Of a DNA stretch of 40,204 nt, positions 24,735 to 33,448 are shown one piece after another. The first letter of the stretch is position 1. Each line of letters opens with the position of its first letter. A model generated the notes under the pieces. It saw only the letters and a list, made by a program, of their open reading frames with translations, had not been told where the DNA came from and did not search any database. Source of the DNA: Duodenibacillus sp. GTDB lineage: Bacteria > Pseudomonadota > Gammaproteobacteria > Burkholderiales > Burkholderiaceae_F. The position numbers were made by a program, and so were the translations under genes. Where the stretch lies: assembly GCA_017628205.1 (NCBI GenBank), contig JAGBZO010000010.1, forward strand, positions 1 through 40,204, given 5' to 3'.

Positions 24735-25091
24735 ATGCAAAAACGCAGTCTCTTACTGATCGGCTTGACCGTTTTCGGTTTCATTCAAGCGGCACAAGCC
24801 GCTCCTTCGGCCACGCCCCTGGCCGACCGCCACGTTGCCAAAGGTATAACGTGCGCCATCTGTCACGGTACGGACAAGCCCGAGCCGTTTGCCGAAGTGC
24901 CCAACACCACCTGCTTCCAATGCCACGGCTCCTTGGATTCGCTCAAAGCCAAGTTCAAGCACATGGGCAAGCAAAATCCCCATGACAACCATCTGGGCGA
25001 CGTTGCCTGCAACATTTGCCACAAGGGCCACGAACCGTCTTCCGTGTATTGCGAGAAGTGCCACAAAAACTTCAAGCTCAACATTCGATGA
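24735..25091 (+). CDS. Small periplasmic tetraheme cytochrome c
   Basis: A 118-residue protein from ATG 24735 (GAAGGAGAAG upstream). A Sec signal peptide (LLLIGLTVFGFIQAAQAAP) precedes four CxxCH heme sites: CAICH (40-44), CFQCH (60-64), CNICH (92-96) and CEKCH (106-110), with extra His (H33, H76, H83, H86, H99) as candidate axial ligands. This is like the heme domain of Shewanella-type flavocytochrome c and the small tetraheme cytochromes of that family. It is followed 39 nt later by the flavoprotein gene, so together they form a split flavocytochrome c in which this protein passes electrons from the membrane to the reductase. Confidence 0.93.
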   Translation: MQKRSLLLIGLTVFGFIQAAQAAPSATPLADRHVAKGITCAICHGTDKPEPFAEVPNTTCFQCHGSLDSLKAKFKHMGKQNPHDNHLGDVACNICHKGHEPSSVYCEKCHKNFKLNIR

Positions 25092-25130
25092 GTTTTGTTG
25101 TGATTCCCATCCTTGTTTAAGGAGAATATT

Positions 25131-26621
25131 ATGACCGCTATGAATCGTCGTCATTTCCTGTCCGCCGGCGCAGCCCTTACGGCTGGCGCATTGGCCGCTC
25201 CGGCCATGGCCGTTCCTCTGAACGCTCCCGCCAAATGGGACGCCGAGTATGACATCGTGATCGTCGGTGCCGGCGGCGCCGGGTTGGCCGGCGCTTGCGA
25301 AGCCGTTCAGCGCGGCCTGAAGGTCGCCGTTTTGGAAAAAGAACCGATTGTGGGCGGCTCCTCCACGATTTGCGGCGGTCAGTGGGCCGTCGGCGGTTCG
25401 GCCGAACAAGAAAAACGCGGCATCAAGGACAGTGAAGATCAATTCGTTAAAGACATGCTCACGACGGGCAAGAATGAAAACGATCCCGACTTGGTACGCG
25501 CTTTCGTTCAGGAATCCAAACGCATGTACGAATGGGTGACCAAGGAACTCGGCGTCAAGCCCTTCACGGTCACGTTGGCCGCCGGCATGAGCGTGCCGCG
25601 CGCCCACACCTTCAATCCGTCCGAAATTATTCAGGCTCTGCGCAAATACAGCGAATCCAAGGGTGCCAAGATCCTGCTCAACACCAAGGCCGAACGCCTG
25701 CTGTGGGATCCGAACAAGCAGGAAATCGCCGGCGTGCAGATCGTTCGCAAAGGCAAGAAGGTCAACATCCGCGCGGCCAAGGGCGTTTTGTTGGCGGCCG
25801 GCGGCTTCTCTCGCAACCCGAAGATGCTCAAGAAGTACGCTCCTTTGCTTGAAAAGGCTGGCGTTATCGCCGGTTTGGGCACGCAGGGCGACGGTATCTT
25901 GATGGCTCAGGCTTACGGCGCCGACATGATCGACACGCCGTACGTCAAGGCCTCCTACGGCTTCTCTTTGACGGCTTCGACCATTCAGGACATGTCCTTG
26001 ATCTACTACAAGGGCGCCATCATGGTCAACAACACCGGCAAGCGCTTCGTGGACGAATCGATTTCCTACAAGGTTTTGGCCGACATCGCCTTTGCTCAGC
26101 CCGAAGGCAAGAGCTGGTTGGTCTTTGACGACTCGATCCGTCAGCGCGCCATGAAGGAAGACCCGAAGCAAGACGGCATCATGTGGAAGTCCATCGACTC
26201 GGGTAAGGTTCCTGACTTCGTCTTCCAGGGCAAGACCATTGAAGAAGCCGCCCAGAAGGCCGGTCTCGATCCCAAGGCCGTGGCCGACACCGTCAAGCGC
26301 TACAACGGCTTTGTCGACGCCGGCAAGGATGACGAATTCGGTCGCAAGGGCCTGTCCTCCGGTTACGGCAAGCTCGTCAAGATCGAAAAGGGTCCGTTCT
26401 ACGTCTTCCCGTCCGTCGGCGCCATGATCGGCACGTATTGCGGTCTGCGCATCAAACCCGACGGCCAGGTTCTCGACGTCTTCGGCGAGCCGATCAAGCG
26501 CTTGTTCGCGGCAGGCGAAATGACCGGCGGCGTGCACGGTGCCGCTTACATGACGGGTACCGCTTTCGGTAAGGCGCTCTCCTTCGGTCGCTTGGCCGCC
26601 CGCGCCATCGCCAAGAGCTGA
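25131..26621 (+). CDS. Tat-exported FAD-dependent reductase, flavocytochrome c / fumarate-reductase family; substrate unknown
   Basis: A 496-residue protein (AAGGAG upstream of ATG 25131) with a twin-arginine signal NRRHFLSAGAAL. The FAD-binding motif DIVIVGAGGAGLAG (41-54) and GGSSTICGGQWAVGG identify the flavoprotein subunit family of FccA and urocanate reductase. The substrate-site picture differs: the catalytic Arg in a KRFVDE context is kept (R305), but the FccA HHTMGG His is replaced by GAMIGTYCG and the C-terminal HGANRLGG Arg is replaced in HGAAYMTG (H469). The protein should therefore reduce a different unsaturated or oxidised acceptor. Its electron donor is the adjacent tetraheme cytochrome. 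Such reductases let gut anaerobes respire diet- or host-derived compounds. Confidence 0.88.
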   Translation: MTAMNRRHFLSAGAALTAGALAAPAMAVPLNAPAKWDAEYDIVIVGAGGAGLAGACEAVQRGLKVAVLEKEPIVGGSSTICGGQWAVGGSAEQEKRGIKDSEDQFVKDMLTTGKNENDPDLVRAFVQESKRMYEWVTKELGVKPFTVTLAAGMSVPRAHTFNPSEIIQALRKYSESKGAKILLNTKAERLLWDPNKQEIAGVQIVRKGKKVNIRAAKGVLLAAGGFSRNPKMLKKYAPLLEKAGVIAGLGTQGDGILMAQAYGADMIDTPYVKASYGFSLTASTIQDMSLIYYKGAIMVNNTGKRFVDESISYKVLADIAFAQPEGKSWLVFDDSIRQRAMKEDPKQDGIMWKSIDSGKVPDFVFQGKTIEEAAQKAGLDPKAVADTVKRYNGFVDAGKDDEFGRKGLSSGYGKLVKIEKGPFYVFPSVGAMIGTYCGLRIKPDGQVLDVFGEPIKRLFAAGEMTGGVHGAAYMTGTAFGKALSFGRLAARAIAKS

Positions 26622-26662
26622 CAGCGTTAAAACGCATCGTCTGATGCGTTGAGTCGATCACA

Positions 26663-26697
26663 CGCCGTGAAGTTCGTTTCGGACTTCACGGCGTTTT
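26663..26697 (+). terminator. Terminator of the cytochrome/flavoprotein unit
   Basis: CGCCGTGAAGT (26663-26673) pairs with ACTTCACGGCG (26683-26693), followed by TTTT. Confidence 0.9.
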
Positions 26698-26725
26698 CAT
26701 TGGAGCGTGTTTCGGCCGACGTCCG

Positions 26726-27664
26726 TCAGGGAAGGCGTCCGATGCAATCGAACGCCAAATCCCAGAAGCGATCGACCGCCAGTTGCGTTGCGACGAACGT
26801 GGTGGCGCCTGCAGCACGATCGGGGCGGCGATCGGCGACCGTCATGCCGCGCGTTGCGCCTCCGTGCAACTCGACCGTCACAGGAGCCGGCTCGCACGCG
26901 ACGAGCGAGGGATCGGCAACGAGCGCGACCGCACAGGCGTCGTGCACGGGAGGCCCGTCCATGCGGCGCAAACGGCGATAGGTGTCGGCAAAGTTCGTCA
27001 AAATTTCGCGGGTCATGCGACCGGCCGCCGAGTCGAGATCGTTAAAGCGTCGGCGAATCGGCTCGTAGGCGCGCGCTTGGTGCGTGAGATCCAAACCGAC
27101 CATGGTGACCTTCCAGCCCGCGTCAAAAACGATGTGGGCGGCTTCGGGGTCGGTAAAGACGTTGAATTCGGCCACGGGCGAAGCGTTGCCCATAGCATAA
27201 GCGCCGCCCATCAAAACGACTTCCTTGACGCGCTCGACGATCCGAGGTTCGAGGCGCACGGCCAAGGCGATGTTGGTGAGCGGTCCCGTGGGCACCAACG
27301 TGACCGTTCCCGCGGGCTCTTGCATGACGGTGTCGATAATGACGTTGACGGCGTGACGCGAATCAAGCAACGCAAAGTCGGGAGCGGGCAACGCAACGCC
27401 GTCGAGTCCCGTTGCGCCGTGAATAAAGGAGGCGTCGCGCAAGGGCTCGACCAGGGGACGATCCGCGCCCCGCGCAATCGGAATGTGCGTCTTTCCCAAC
27501 GCCTGCGCAATCGACAGGGCGTTGGCGGTCACTTTGTCAAGCGATTGGTTGCCGCCCACCGTCGTGACGGCCAACAGTTCGAGCTCGGGGTGGGCGTAAG
27601 CAAGCATCAACGCAATCGCGTCGTCGTATCCGGGATCGCAGTCAAGCAAGAGTTTGGTGGTCAT
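26726..27664 (-). CDS. Inosine/uridine-preferring nucleoside hydrolase
   Basis: A 312-residue nucleoside N-ribohydrolase. The Ca-binding signature is LLLDCDPGYDDAIALML (D10, D14, D15). Also present: TTVGGNQSLDKVTANALSI, TLVPTGPLTNIALAV, NVFTDPEAAHIVFD and DGPPVHDACAVALV with the catalytic-site His and Asp. It cleaves ribonucleosides into base and ribose in the cytoplasm. Specificity (pyrimidine or purine; RihA/B/C types) cannot be decided by eye. The start overlaps the end of the ribokinase gene by 23 nt, a tight coupling: the freed ribose is then phosphorylated by the neighbour. Confidence 0.93.
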   Translation of the reverse strand: MTTKLLLDCDPGYDDAIALMLAYAHPELELLAVTTVGGNQSLDKVTANALSIAQALGKTHIPIARGADRPLVEPLRDASFIHGATGLDGVALPAPDFALLDSRHAVNVIIDTVMQEPAGTVTLVPTGPLTNIALAVRLEPRIVERVKEVVLMGGAYAMGNASPVAEFNVFTDPEAAHIVFDAGWKVTMVGLDLTHQARAYEPIRRRFNDLDSAAGRMTREILTNFADTYRRLRRMDGPPVHDACAVALVADPSLVACEPAPVTVELHGGATRGMTVADRRPDRAAGATTFVATQLAVDRFWDLAFDCIGRLP

Positions 27665-28574
27665 GGTGGAATTCTCCGTTCAAGGCGTCGACTTCGTCGC
27701 GGGTGGGGATGCTCGGGGCGGCACCGGCTCTGGTGACGGCAATGGAAGCGGCCAGACACCCGCGCTCGACGCAGTCGCCTACGGTGCGTCCCTCAAGACG
27801 CGCCGCCACGAAATACCCGGTAAACGTGTCACCCGCCGCCGTCGTGTCGATCGCCGCAACCGATCGGGCGTTTACGCGAGCGACGGCCTGGCAAGGCGAC
27901 GCAAAAAGAGCGCCCTTGTCGCCCAACGTCATGACGATCGTCACGTCGGGCCATCGGGCGTGCAGTTGCTCCAAGACGGCTTCGTCGCTCAACTGCTCCT
28001 TGCTCGCCAGCAGCTCCCTTGCTTCGTGTTCGTTCACAAGCAGGCAATCGAAGCGATCGAGCGGCAGCGTAAAAAGCGTCGGCGTCATGGGAGAGGGATT
28101 GAAGACGATCTTGAGATCCAGCGCGAGAGCGCGCTCGACGATTGTCTCGAGCGCATTGATTTCATTTTGCAGGATCACCGTGGAGCCGGGTGCGACGCCC
28201 TCAAACGCCGCCTCGATGTCGTCGGAGCCGATCGTGGCGTTGGTGCCGGGATAAACGACGATGGCGTTGCTCCCGTTATCGCTCACTTGAATGACGGCGT
28301 GTCCCGAAGGACGGGCGGGATTCATGCGAACGCAAGACGTGTCGACGCCCGCTTCACGCAACGCGTCGACCAAAGGGACGCCGTCGGCTCCGACGACGCC
28401 GGCATGACGCACCTTGCAACCGGCACGAGCCAAAGCGACGCTTTGATTGAGACCTTTGCCGCCGACATGCACGGTGCGATCCGACGCGGCCAGCGTCTGT
28501 CCGGCCGAAACGACGGCGGGCACGCGATACACAAGATCAAGATTGAGTGAGCCGAAACACAAAACGTCGCTCAT
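27642..28574 (-). CDS. rbsK: Ribokinase
   Basis: A 310-residue PfkB-family sugar kinase. I choose the ATG at 28574 (MSDVLCFGSLNLD), with GGAGG 5 nt upstream, rather than one 11 codons further up. Signatures: VGGKGLNQSVALARAG (GGKGLNQ 38-44), YPGTNATI, DCLLVNEHEARELL and DTTAAGDTFTGYF with the catalytic base D249. Ribokinase makes ribose 5-phosphate from ribose. It precedes the nucleoside hydrolase with a 23-nt overlap, which makes a salvage route nucleoside to ribose to ribose 5-phosphate. No ABC or RbsD gene is adjacent. Confidence 0.92.
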   Translation of the reverse strand: MSDVLCFGSLNLDLVYRVPAVVSAGQTLAASDRTVHVGGKGLNQSVALARAGCKVRHAGVVGADGVPLVDALREAGVDTSCVRMNPARPSGHAVIQVSDNGSNAIVVYPGTNATIGSDDIEAAFEGVAPGSTVILQNEINALETIVERALALDLKIVFNPSPMTPTLFTLPLDRFDCLLVNEHEARELLASKEQLSDEAVLEQLHARWPDVTIVMTLGDKGALFASPCQAVARVNARSVAAIDTTAAGDTFTGYFVAARLEGRTVGDCVERGCLAASIAVTRAGAAPSIPTRDEVDALNGEFHHDHQTLA

Positions 28575-28660
28575 GAAATCCTCCGAAAGAGACGTCGCGA
28601 GAGACACTCTAACATAAGGCGGGCGGCCGATCGCTCAGGCAGCGGTGTTTCGGGCGCGCG

Positions 28661-30358
28661 TCATGAAACCGGCGCCGCCACGGTAAAGGACCACAAGGCG
28701 ATCAAAATCAACTGTCCCGAGACGATGCGCAGGAACATCGTGAGCGGATAGACGGTCGAGTAGGCGATGGCCGACGAATTGTTGTCCGTCACGCTGCCCG
28801 CATAGGCCAGTGCCGGCGGGTTCGTCGTCGTGCCCGCCAACAGCCCCATGATCGAGTGGTAATTCATGTTGTAAACGTGACGCGCCACGTAACCGACGAT
28901 CAGCAACGGCACGATCGTGATGACGAGTCCGAGCCCCATGTACAAGGGGCCGTTGCCGTGCACGACGGCTTCGACAAAGGGCGTGCCCGCCGCCAATCCC
29001 ACGCTCGCCAAGAAAAGCGCCATTCCAAGTTCGCGCAGCATCAGATTGACGGAGCTCGTCGTGTAAGTCACGAGATGCAACTGCGAGCCGTAACGACCGA
29101 GCAAAATGGCGACGATCAAAGGCCCGCCAGCCAGCCCCAACTTGACGGGAACCGGCATGCCCGGGATGGCCAAAGGAAGGCTCCCGAACACGATCCCCAA
29201 CGCGATGCCGATGAAGATCATAATGAGATTGGGCATTTCAAGGCGCTTGACCTGATTGCCGAGACGCCGTTCCAAACGCTTGAGCTGGCTTTCCGGGCCG
29301 ACGGTGTGCACCGTATCGCCCACTTGCAAGTGCAGGTTCGAATACGGAAAGAGTTCCATGCCGGCACGGTAGACGCGGGTGATGTTGGCACCTTCGTAAT
29401 GACTTAAATGCAAATCGGCGATCGTCATGCCGTTGACGTCATGACGCGAAATCAAAATGCGGCGGCTCATGAGGCGCGACGAGTCGGTCGTCGTCAAGTC
29501 GACGTCGTCGCGTTCGGCGCCGAAAAAGGCGACGATGGCTTCTTTATGTTCTTCTTGCGTCACGATGCGCAAAACGTCGCCCTGGCACACCGACGTATCG
29601 CCCGAAACGGACGTGATTTCACCGTTGCGCATCAAACGAGAGCCGACGAAGGCTCGCCCGATAAAGTTGCGAATGTCCCCGAGGGTACGGCCCTCGAGCG
29701 CTCGATTCGCCACTTCGACGTGAAAATAAATCGGCGCGTGGCTGTGGGCTTTTTCGTCTTCGTCCCAGTGGCGATCTTCCTCCGCCAAATCGATGTCGAA
29801 CCAACGACGCAGGAAAACGGCCGTTCCAATGATGGAGACGACGGCCAGCGGATAGGCGCAGGCGTAAGCCACGGCAATATTCTCACCCGTGTAATTCAAT
29901 TGCGCGAGCGCTTCTTGCGTGGCCCCGAGCCCGGGCGTATTGGTGACGGCGCCGTAGTGGATCCCCAAAAACTGGGGTAAAGACAACGTGTCGGAAAAAA
30001 TGAAATACAAAATCACCGTGACGAGCAAGCTCAAGCCCACGCCCGTGATCGCGAGTTTGTTCAGGAGCACGCCGCCGCTTTTAAAGGAGGAGAAAAAGCT
30101 CGGTCCGACCTGCAGCCCGATAAAAAAGACAAAGAGGATGAGACCGAACTCGCGGATGAACTGCAGGACCTGCGGGTTGACGTCGAACCCCGCGTAATTG
30201 ACGGCGAGCCCCACAAAGAGCACGCAGGTCAACCCCAACGACACGCCGGCCACCTTGATGTGTCCGATGGCAACGCCCGCCGCAATGACGAACGAATACA
30301 CTAACAAGACGTGAGCGATCGAATTGGAATCGAATAACAGGGGAGTGAGCCAGTCCAT
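28661..30358 (-). CDS. AspT/YidE/YbjL-family membrane transporter with two TrkA-C domains
   Basis: A 565-residue integral membrane protein. Around 5-6 transmembrane segments come first (e.g. VLLVYSFVIAAGVAIGHI, FGLILFVFFIGLQVGPSFF), then a cytoplasmic loop with two TrkA-C type domains (LEGRTLGDIRNF..FVGSRLM, and HLQVGDTVHTVGPESQLKRL), then five or six more helices ending LRIVSGQLILIALWSF. The motif NTPGLGATQEALAQL is typical of the family. Members include the aspartate:alanine exchanger AspT and the uncharacterised E. coli YidE and YbjL, so aspartate or a related dicarboxylic acid is a reasonable guess. It is divergent from the fez cluster across a 425-base gap. Confidence 0.85.
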   Translation of the reverse strand: MDWLTPLLFDSNSIAHVLLVYSFVIAAGVAIGHIKVAGVSLGLTCVLFVGLAVNYAGFDVNPQVLQFIREFGLILFVFFIGLQVGPSFFSSFKSGGVLLNKLAITGVGLSLLVTVILYFIFSDTLSLPQFLGIHYGAVTNTPGLGATQEALAQLNYTGENIAVAYACAYPLAVVSIIGTAVFLRRWFDIDLAEEDRHWDEDEKAHSHAPIYFHVEVANRALEGRTLGDIRNFIGRAFVGSRLMRNGEITSVSGDTSVCQGDVLRIVTQEEHKEAIVAFFGAERDDVDLTTTDSSRLMSRRILISRHDVNGMTIADLHLSHYEGANITRVYRAGMELFPYSNLHLQVGDTVHTVGPESQLKRLERRLGNQVKRLEMPNLIMIFIGIALGIVFGSLPLAIPGMPVPVKLGLAGGPLIVAILLGRYGSQLHLVTYTTSSVNLMLRELGMALFLASVGLAAGTPFVEAVVHGNGPLYMGLGLVITIVPLLIVGYVARHVYNMNYHSIMGLLAGTTTNPPALAYAGSVTDNNSSAIAYSTVYPLTMFLRIVSGQLILIALWSFTVAAPVS

Positions 30359-30702
30359 GAAAAAAGCCTAACAAGCGGTGCGTCAATCGTACCGAGAAGT
30401 TTAGACCCGTTGTCGTCAAATCACGTCGACTTGCGCGTCGTTGGATGTCATGCCCGACTCAAGAAGCGGTACAAACGCAACAAGGATCCCGCTTGGATCA
30501 CCGGAGATTCACCCGAATAAGGGTATTTACGAAGCGGTTAATACGACACCCCGACAATTGAAAAAACCGCAGTTCGTGGGCGCGAGAAATGGTCACGAGT
30601 TAGAATAAATCAAACCGACATATGCCATTTGTCATAAGCTCGTCTTTGAATGCTTCATTGCTTCGCCGGGCGTGGCGATGCCTGCAGATAACGGACAAAT
30701 GA
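30359..30702. other. Gap between the AspT-like gene and the fez promoter
   Basis: No gene or RNA recognised. The AspT-like promoter is presumably here but no confident hexamers were seen. Confidence 0.4.
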
Positions 30703-30731
30703 TTGCTAATGAGACTCATTCTCGTTAAAAT
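30703..30731 (+). promoter_or_regulatory. Fur-repressed promoter of the fez cluster
   Basis: A -35 TTGCTA (30703-30708), a 17-bp spacer and a -10 TAAAAT (30726-30731). The Fur box GCTAATGAGACTCATTCTC (30705-30723) matches the 19-bp consensus GATAATGATAATCATTATC at 15 of 19 bases, with a perfect core AATGAG-A-CTCATT. It covers the spacer, the classical position for repression by Fur with iron. Confidence 0.78.
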
Positions 30732-30783
30732 GACATTATTCGGTTCCTATGATCGGAATCGTCTTACGTAAAAGGAGAAAAGA

Positions 30784-31089
30784 ATGAACAACACGACCAA
30801 ATACGGCCTGATCTTTTTGGGCGGCATTGCCTTGGGCGCATTGGGTGCCGTCGCACTGATGCGCGCCAAACCCGGTGCCAAGGATTTGGCCACCGATCTC
30901 ATCAGCGGCGGACTGGATCTGCGCGACAAGCTGATGAAGGGCATCGAAGGCGTCAAGGAAGACATTGCCGACGTCGTTGCCGAAGCCCAGCACAAGTCTC
31001 AGGAACGCAAGCAGGCTCAGGAACAAGCCGAAGTCGTCGTTCCGGCCGAACCCGTTGCGGCTGCCCCCGAAGCCAAACCTTCCGTTTAA
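30784..31089 (+). CDS. Small Gly-rich membrane protein, fezA-like / YtxH-like, first gene of ferrosome-type cluster
   Basis: A 101-residue protein (AAAGGAG upstream): one membrane helix at about residues 7-26 (YGLIFLGGIALGALGAVAL) with GxxxG spacing, then a Lys/Asp-rich amphipathic helix (DLRDKLMKGIEGVKEDIADV) and an Ala/Pro-rich acidic tail. YtxH-like small proteins look the same. In ferrosome (fez) clusters of Desulfovibrio magneticus, Rhodopseudomonas, Shewanella and Clostridioides difficile a small Gly-rich membrane protein precedes the P1B-6 ATPase and is thought to act at the ferrosome membrane. The match here is by size, topology and gene order. It ends 45 nt before the ATPase and follows the Fur box directly. 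Confidence 0.7.
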   Translation: MNNTTKYGLIFLGGIALGALGAVALMRAKPGAKDLATDLISGGLDLRDKLMKGIEGVKEDIADVVAEAQHKSQERKQAQEQAEVVVPAEPVAAAPEAKPSV

Positions 31090-31134
31090 TCGTTTGGAAG
31101 CGTCTCGAGTCGTCTCGGACGCGAAAGGTTGCTT

Positions 31135-33447
31135 ATGCAGTTTGCACTCGTGCATGAAATCGGTTTGCGTCAGCGTTGGAAAACGCGTCAGACCGTTTCC
31201 AAAGCGTCCGCCCGCGTGTTGGAAGCCGAAATGAGCGCCATCGACGGCGTCGATTCCGTTTCGGCCAATCCCGTTACCGGCTCGGTTGTCGTCATCATGA
31301 CCTCGGCCGCCGCCAAAGCGCGCGTTCTGGCGTATTTTGCAGGACTGGTCGCCGCGCCGCCCATTTTGCGCGTTGGTACGACCGGCGCCGTGACGTCGGT
31401 CAAGCCCGAACCGACGCGTCAAGAAGAAAAGCCCGACCTTTATACGCGTGCGTTTCAGAGCGCCCCGTTGGCCGCGATTTTCGACAAGGTGCGTTCGTTC
31501 GGCAGTGCCGGTTCGCGCAAAATCCGTGACGCGGTGCAAGAATCCTCCGAACTCGATTTCGCACCTCTCGTTCACTGGGTCGCCATTCGTCCCATTCAAC
31601 CGATGTTGGTTAACACGCTCAACACCTTGTTGGGCGCCGTTCCCTACGTCGTCAAAGGCATCAAATCCCTGTTTCAAGGCAAGCTCAACGTCGACGTCTT
31701 GGACGCGGCCGCCATCGGCCTTTCGATTCTGCGTCGCGATTTCAAAACCGCGAGCGTGGTGATGTTGATGCTCGGTTTGGGCGAAATGCTCGAACGCTAC
31801 ACCCGCAAAAAGACGCTCGAAGGCTTGACGGAACAGTTGGCCATTCGCGTTGACAAGGTTTGGGTGCGTCAGGGTGAAAACCTGCTCGAAATGCCGCTCA
31901 AAGACATCGGTCCCGACGATCGCGTGGTCGTGCGCGCGGGCGGCGTCATTCCCGTCGACGGTACGGTCGTCGGCGGCGATGCGGCCGTCAACCAGGCCAC
32001 GATGACGGGCGAACCGCTTGCCGTGCATCGCACGATCGGCTCGTCCGTCTTTGCCGGCACCGTTGTAGAGGACGGCGAAATCGACATTGCGCCTACTTCG
32101 ATCGGCGACGGCACGCGCTTGAATCAAATCGTCAAATTCATCGAAACGAGCGAACAGAGCAAAGCGGGCATTCAGGGCAAGGCCGAAAAGATCGCCGACG
32201 CCGTGGTGCCGTTCAACTTCGGTTTGGCCGCGCTCGTGTTCCTCGTCACGCGCGACTGGATGCGCGCCGCCTCCGTTTTGATGGTCGACTATTCCTGCGC
32301 CTTGCGTTTGGCCACGCCGTTGGCCATTCTCACCAGCATGAAGCAAGGCACGGAGCGCGGCATCGTGGTCAAGGGCGGCCGCTACCTCGAAGCGCTTGCC
32401 GAAGTCGACACCGTCGTCTTTGACAAGACGGGTACGCTGACCCATGCCTGTCCCCGTTTGACGGACGTGGTGGCTTTGGACGGCTCTTCGAGCGACGAGC
32501 TGCTTCGTTTGGCCGCCTGTCTTGAAGAACACTTCCCGCATCCGGTCTCGCGCGCCATCGTCGAACGCGCCCGCGAACTCGGGCTCGATCACGGCGACGA
32601 ACCGCACGACGCCTCCGTTCAGTACATCGTCGCGCACGGCATTTGCTCGAGCGTGGACGGTGAGAATGTTATTCTCGGCGGACGCCATTTCGTTGAAGAC
32701 GACGAGGGCGTCGACATGACGCCGGGCCTGTTGGCCGCACAACGCCTGGCCGAGCAGGGCAAGTCGATCCTTTACATGGCTCGCGGCGGACGTCTCGTCG
32801 GCGTACTCGGCATCGAAGATCCCGTCCGTGAAGAGGCCGCCCGTGTCATTCGCGCCTTGCGCGAACGCGGTGTCAAGCGCGTCGTGATGCTGACCGGGGA
32901 CGACGAGAAGACGGCAAGCGTCGTTGCCAACGCTTTGGACATCGACGACTATCGCTCGCAAGTCTTGCCCACCGACAAGGCCGCCTACGTGCACGAACTC
33001 AAGCGCCAAGGCGCCCGCGTTTTGATGGTCGGCGACGGTATCAACGACAGTCCCGCTTTGTCGGCCTCCGACGTTGCGGTGACGTTGAGCGACGGCAGCG
33101 CCATCGCTCAGGAAGTGGCCGACGTCGTGCTGACCAACAACGTGCTCAGCGATTTGCCCGAAGCCATCGATTTGGCCCGCGCCACCATGCGTCGCATTCG
33201 TCAGAACTTCGGTTTGTCCGTCGGTTTGAACTCCGCGTTCATGGCGGGCGGTTTGACCGGTCTGATGACGCCGGCCGTCGGCGCTCTGTTGCACAATGCG
33301 ACGACCATCGGCGTTTGCTTAAACGCCATGCGTTCCCCCACGTCGCAGGCGGCAAGCCCCGAACAATGGCTCTATGAAGTGTTGCAATCGCTCGAGCACG
33401 CCAAAGACACGTTGGGCGTGGAACGACTCGAGTACCAGGAGATTTAA
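31135..33447 (+). CDS. fezB: P1B-6-type heavy-metal ATPase, FezB-like (ferrosome iron transporter)
   Basis: A 770-residue P-type ATPase from ATG 31135 (GAAAGG upstream). Motifs: DYSCALRLATP in the sixth helix (S387-C388-A389), TGEP (291-294), the phosphorylation site DKTGT (D430), HP in EEHFPHPVSRA (H469-P470) and MVGDGINDSPAL (633-641). The SCA motif instead of CPC or SPC is the signature of the P1B-6 group, which includes FezB, needed for iron accumulation in ferrosomes. The N-terminal ~80 residues are an HMA2-like domain without CxxC. The preceding small membrane protein, the following HMA2 protein and the Fur promoter complete the fez arrangement. It should pump ferrous iron into an intracellular compartment; export from the cell is the alternative. 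Confidence 0.82.
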   Translation: MQFALVHEIGLRQRWKTRQTVSKASARVLEAEMSAIDGVDSVSANPVTGSVVVIMTSAAAKARVLAYFAGLVAAPPILRVGTTGAVTSVKPEPTRQEEKPDLYTRAFQSAPLAAIFDKVRSFGSAGSRKIRDAVQESSELDFAPLVHWVAIRPIQPMLVNTLNTLLGAVPYVVKGIKSLFQGKLNVDVLDAAAIGLSILRRDFKTASVVMLMLGLGEMLERYTRKKTLEGLTEQLAIRVDKVWVRQGENLLEMPLKDIGPDDRVVVRAGGVIPVDGTVVGGDAAVNQATMTGEPLAVHRTIGSSVFAGTVVEDGEIDIAPTSIGDGTRLNQIVKFIETSEQSKAGIQGKAEKIADAVVPFNFGLAALVFLVTRDWMRAASVLMVDYSCALRLATPLAILTSMKQGTERGIVVKGGRYLEALAEVDTVVFDKTGTLTHACPRLTDVVALDGSSSDELLRLAACLEEHFPHPVSRAIVERARELGLDHGDEPHDASVQYIVAHGICSSVDGENVILGGRHFVEDDEGVDMTPGLLAAQRLAEQGKSILYMARGGRLVGVLGIEDPVREEAARVIRALRERGVKRVVMLTGDDEKTASVVANALDIDDYRSQVLPTDKAAYVHELKRQGARVLMVGDGINDSPALSASDVAVTLSDGSAIAQEVADVVLTNNVLSDLPEAIDLARATMRRIRQNFGLSVGLNSAFMAGGLTGLMTPAVGALLHNATTIGVCLNAMRSPTSQAASPEQWLYEVLQSLEHAKDTLGVERLEYQEI

Positions 33448-33448
33448 C

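Noticed and set aside
30736-33294. Very long open frame on the minus strand opposite the P-type ATPase
   Set aside because: Its protein is Gly/His/Asp/Arg-rich with no known motif, and the plus strand holds a perfectly conserved P-type ATPase. It is a shadow of codon bias.
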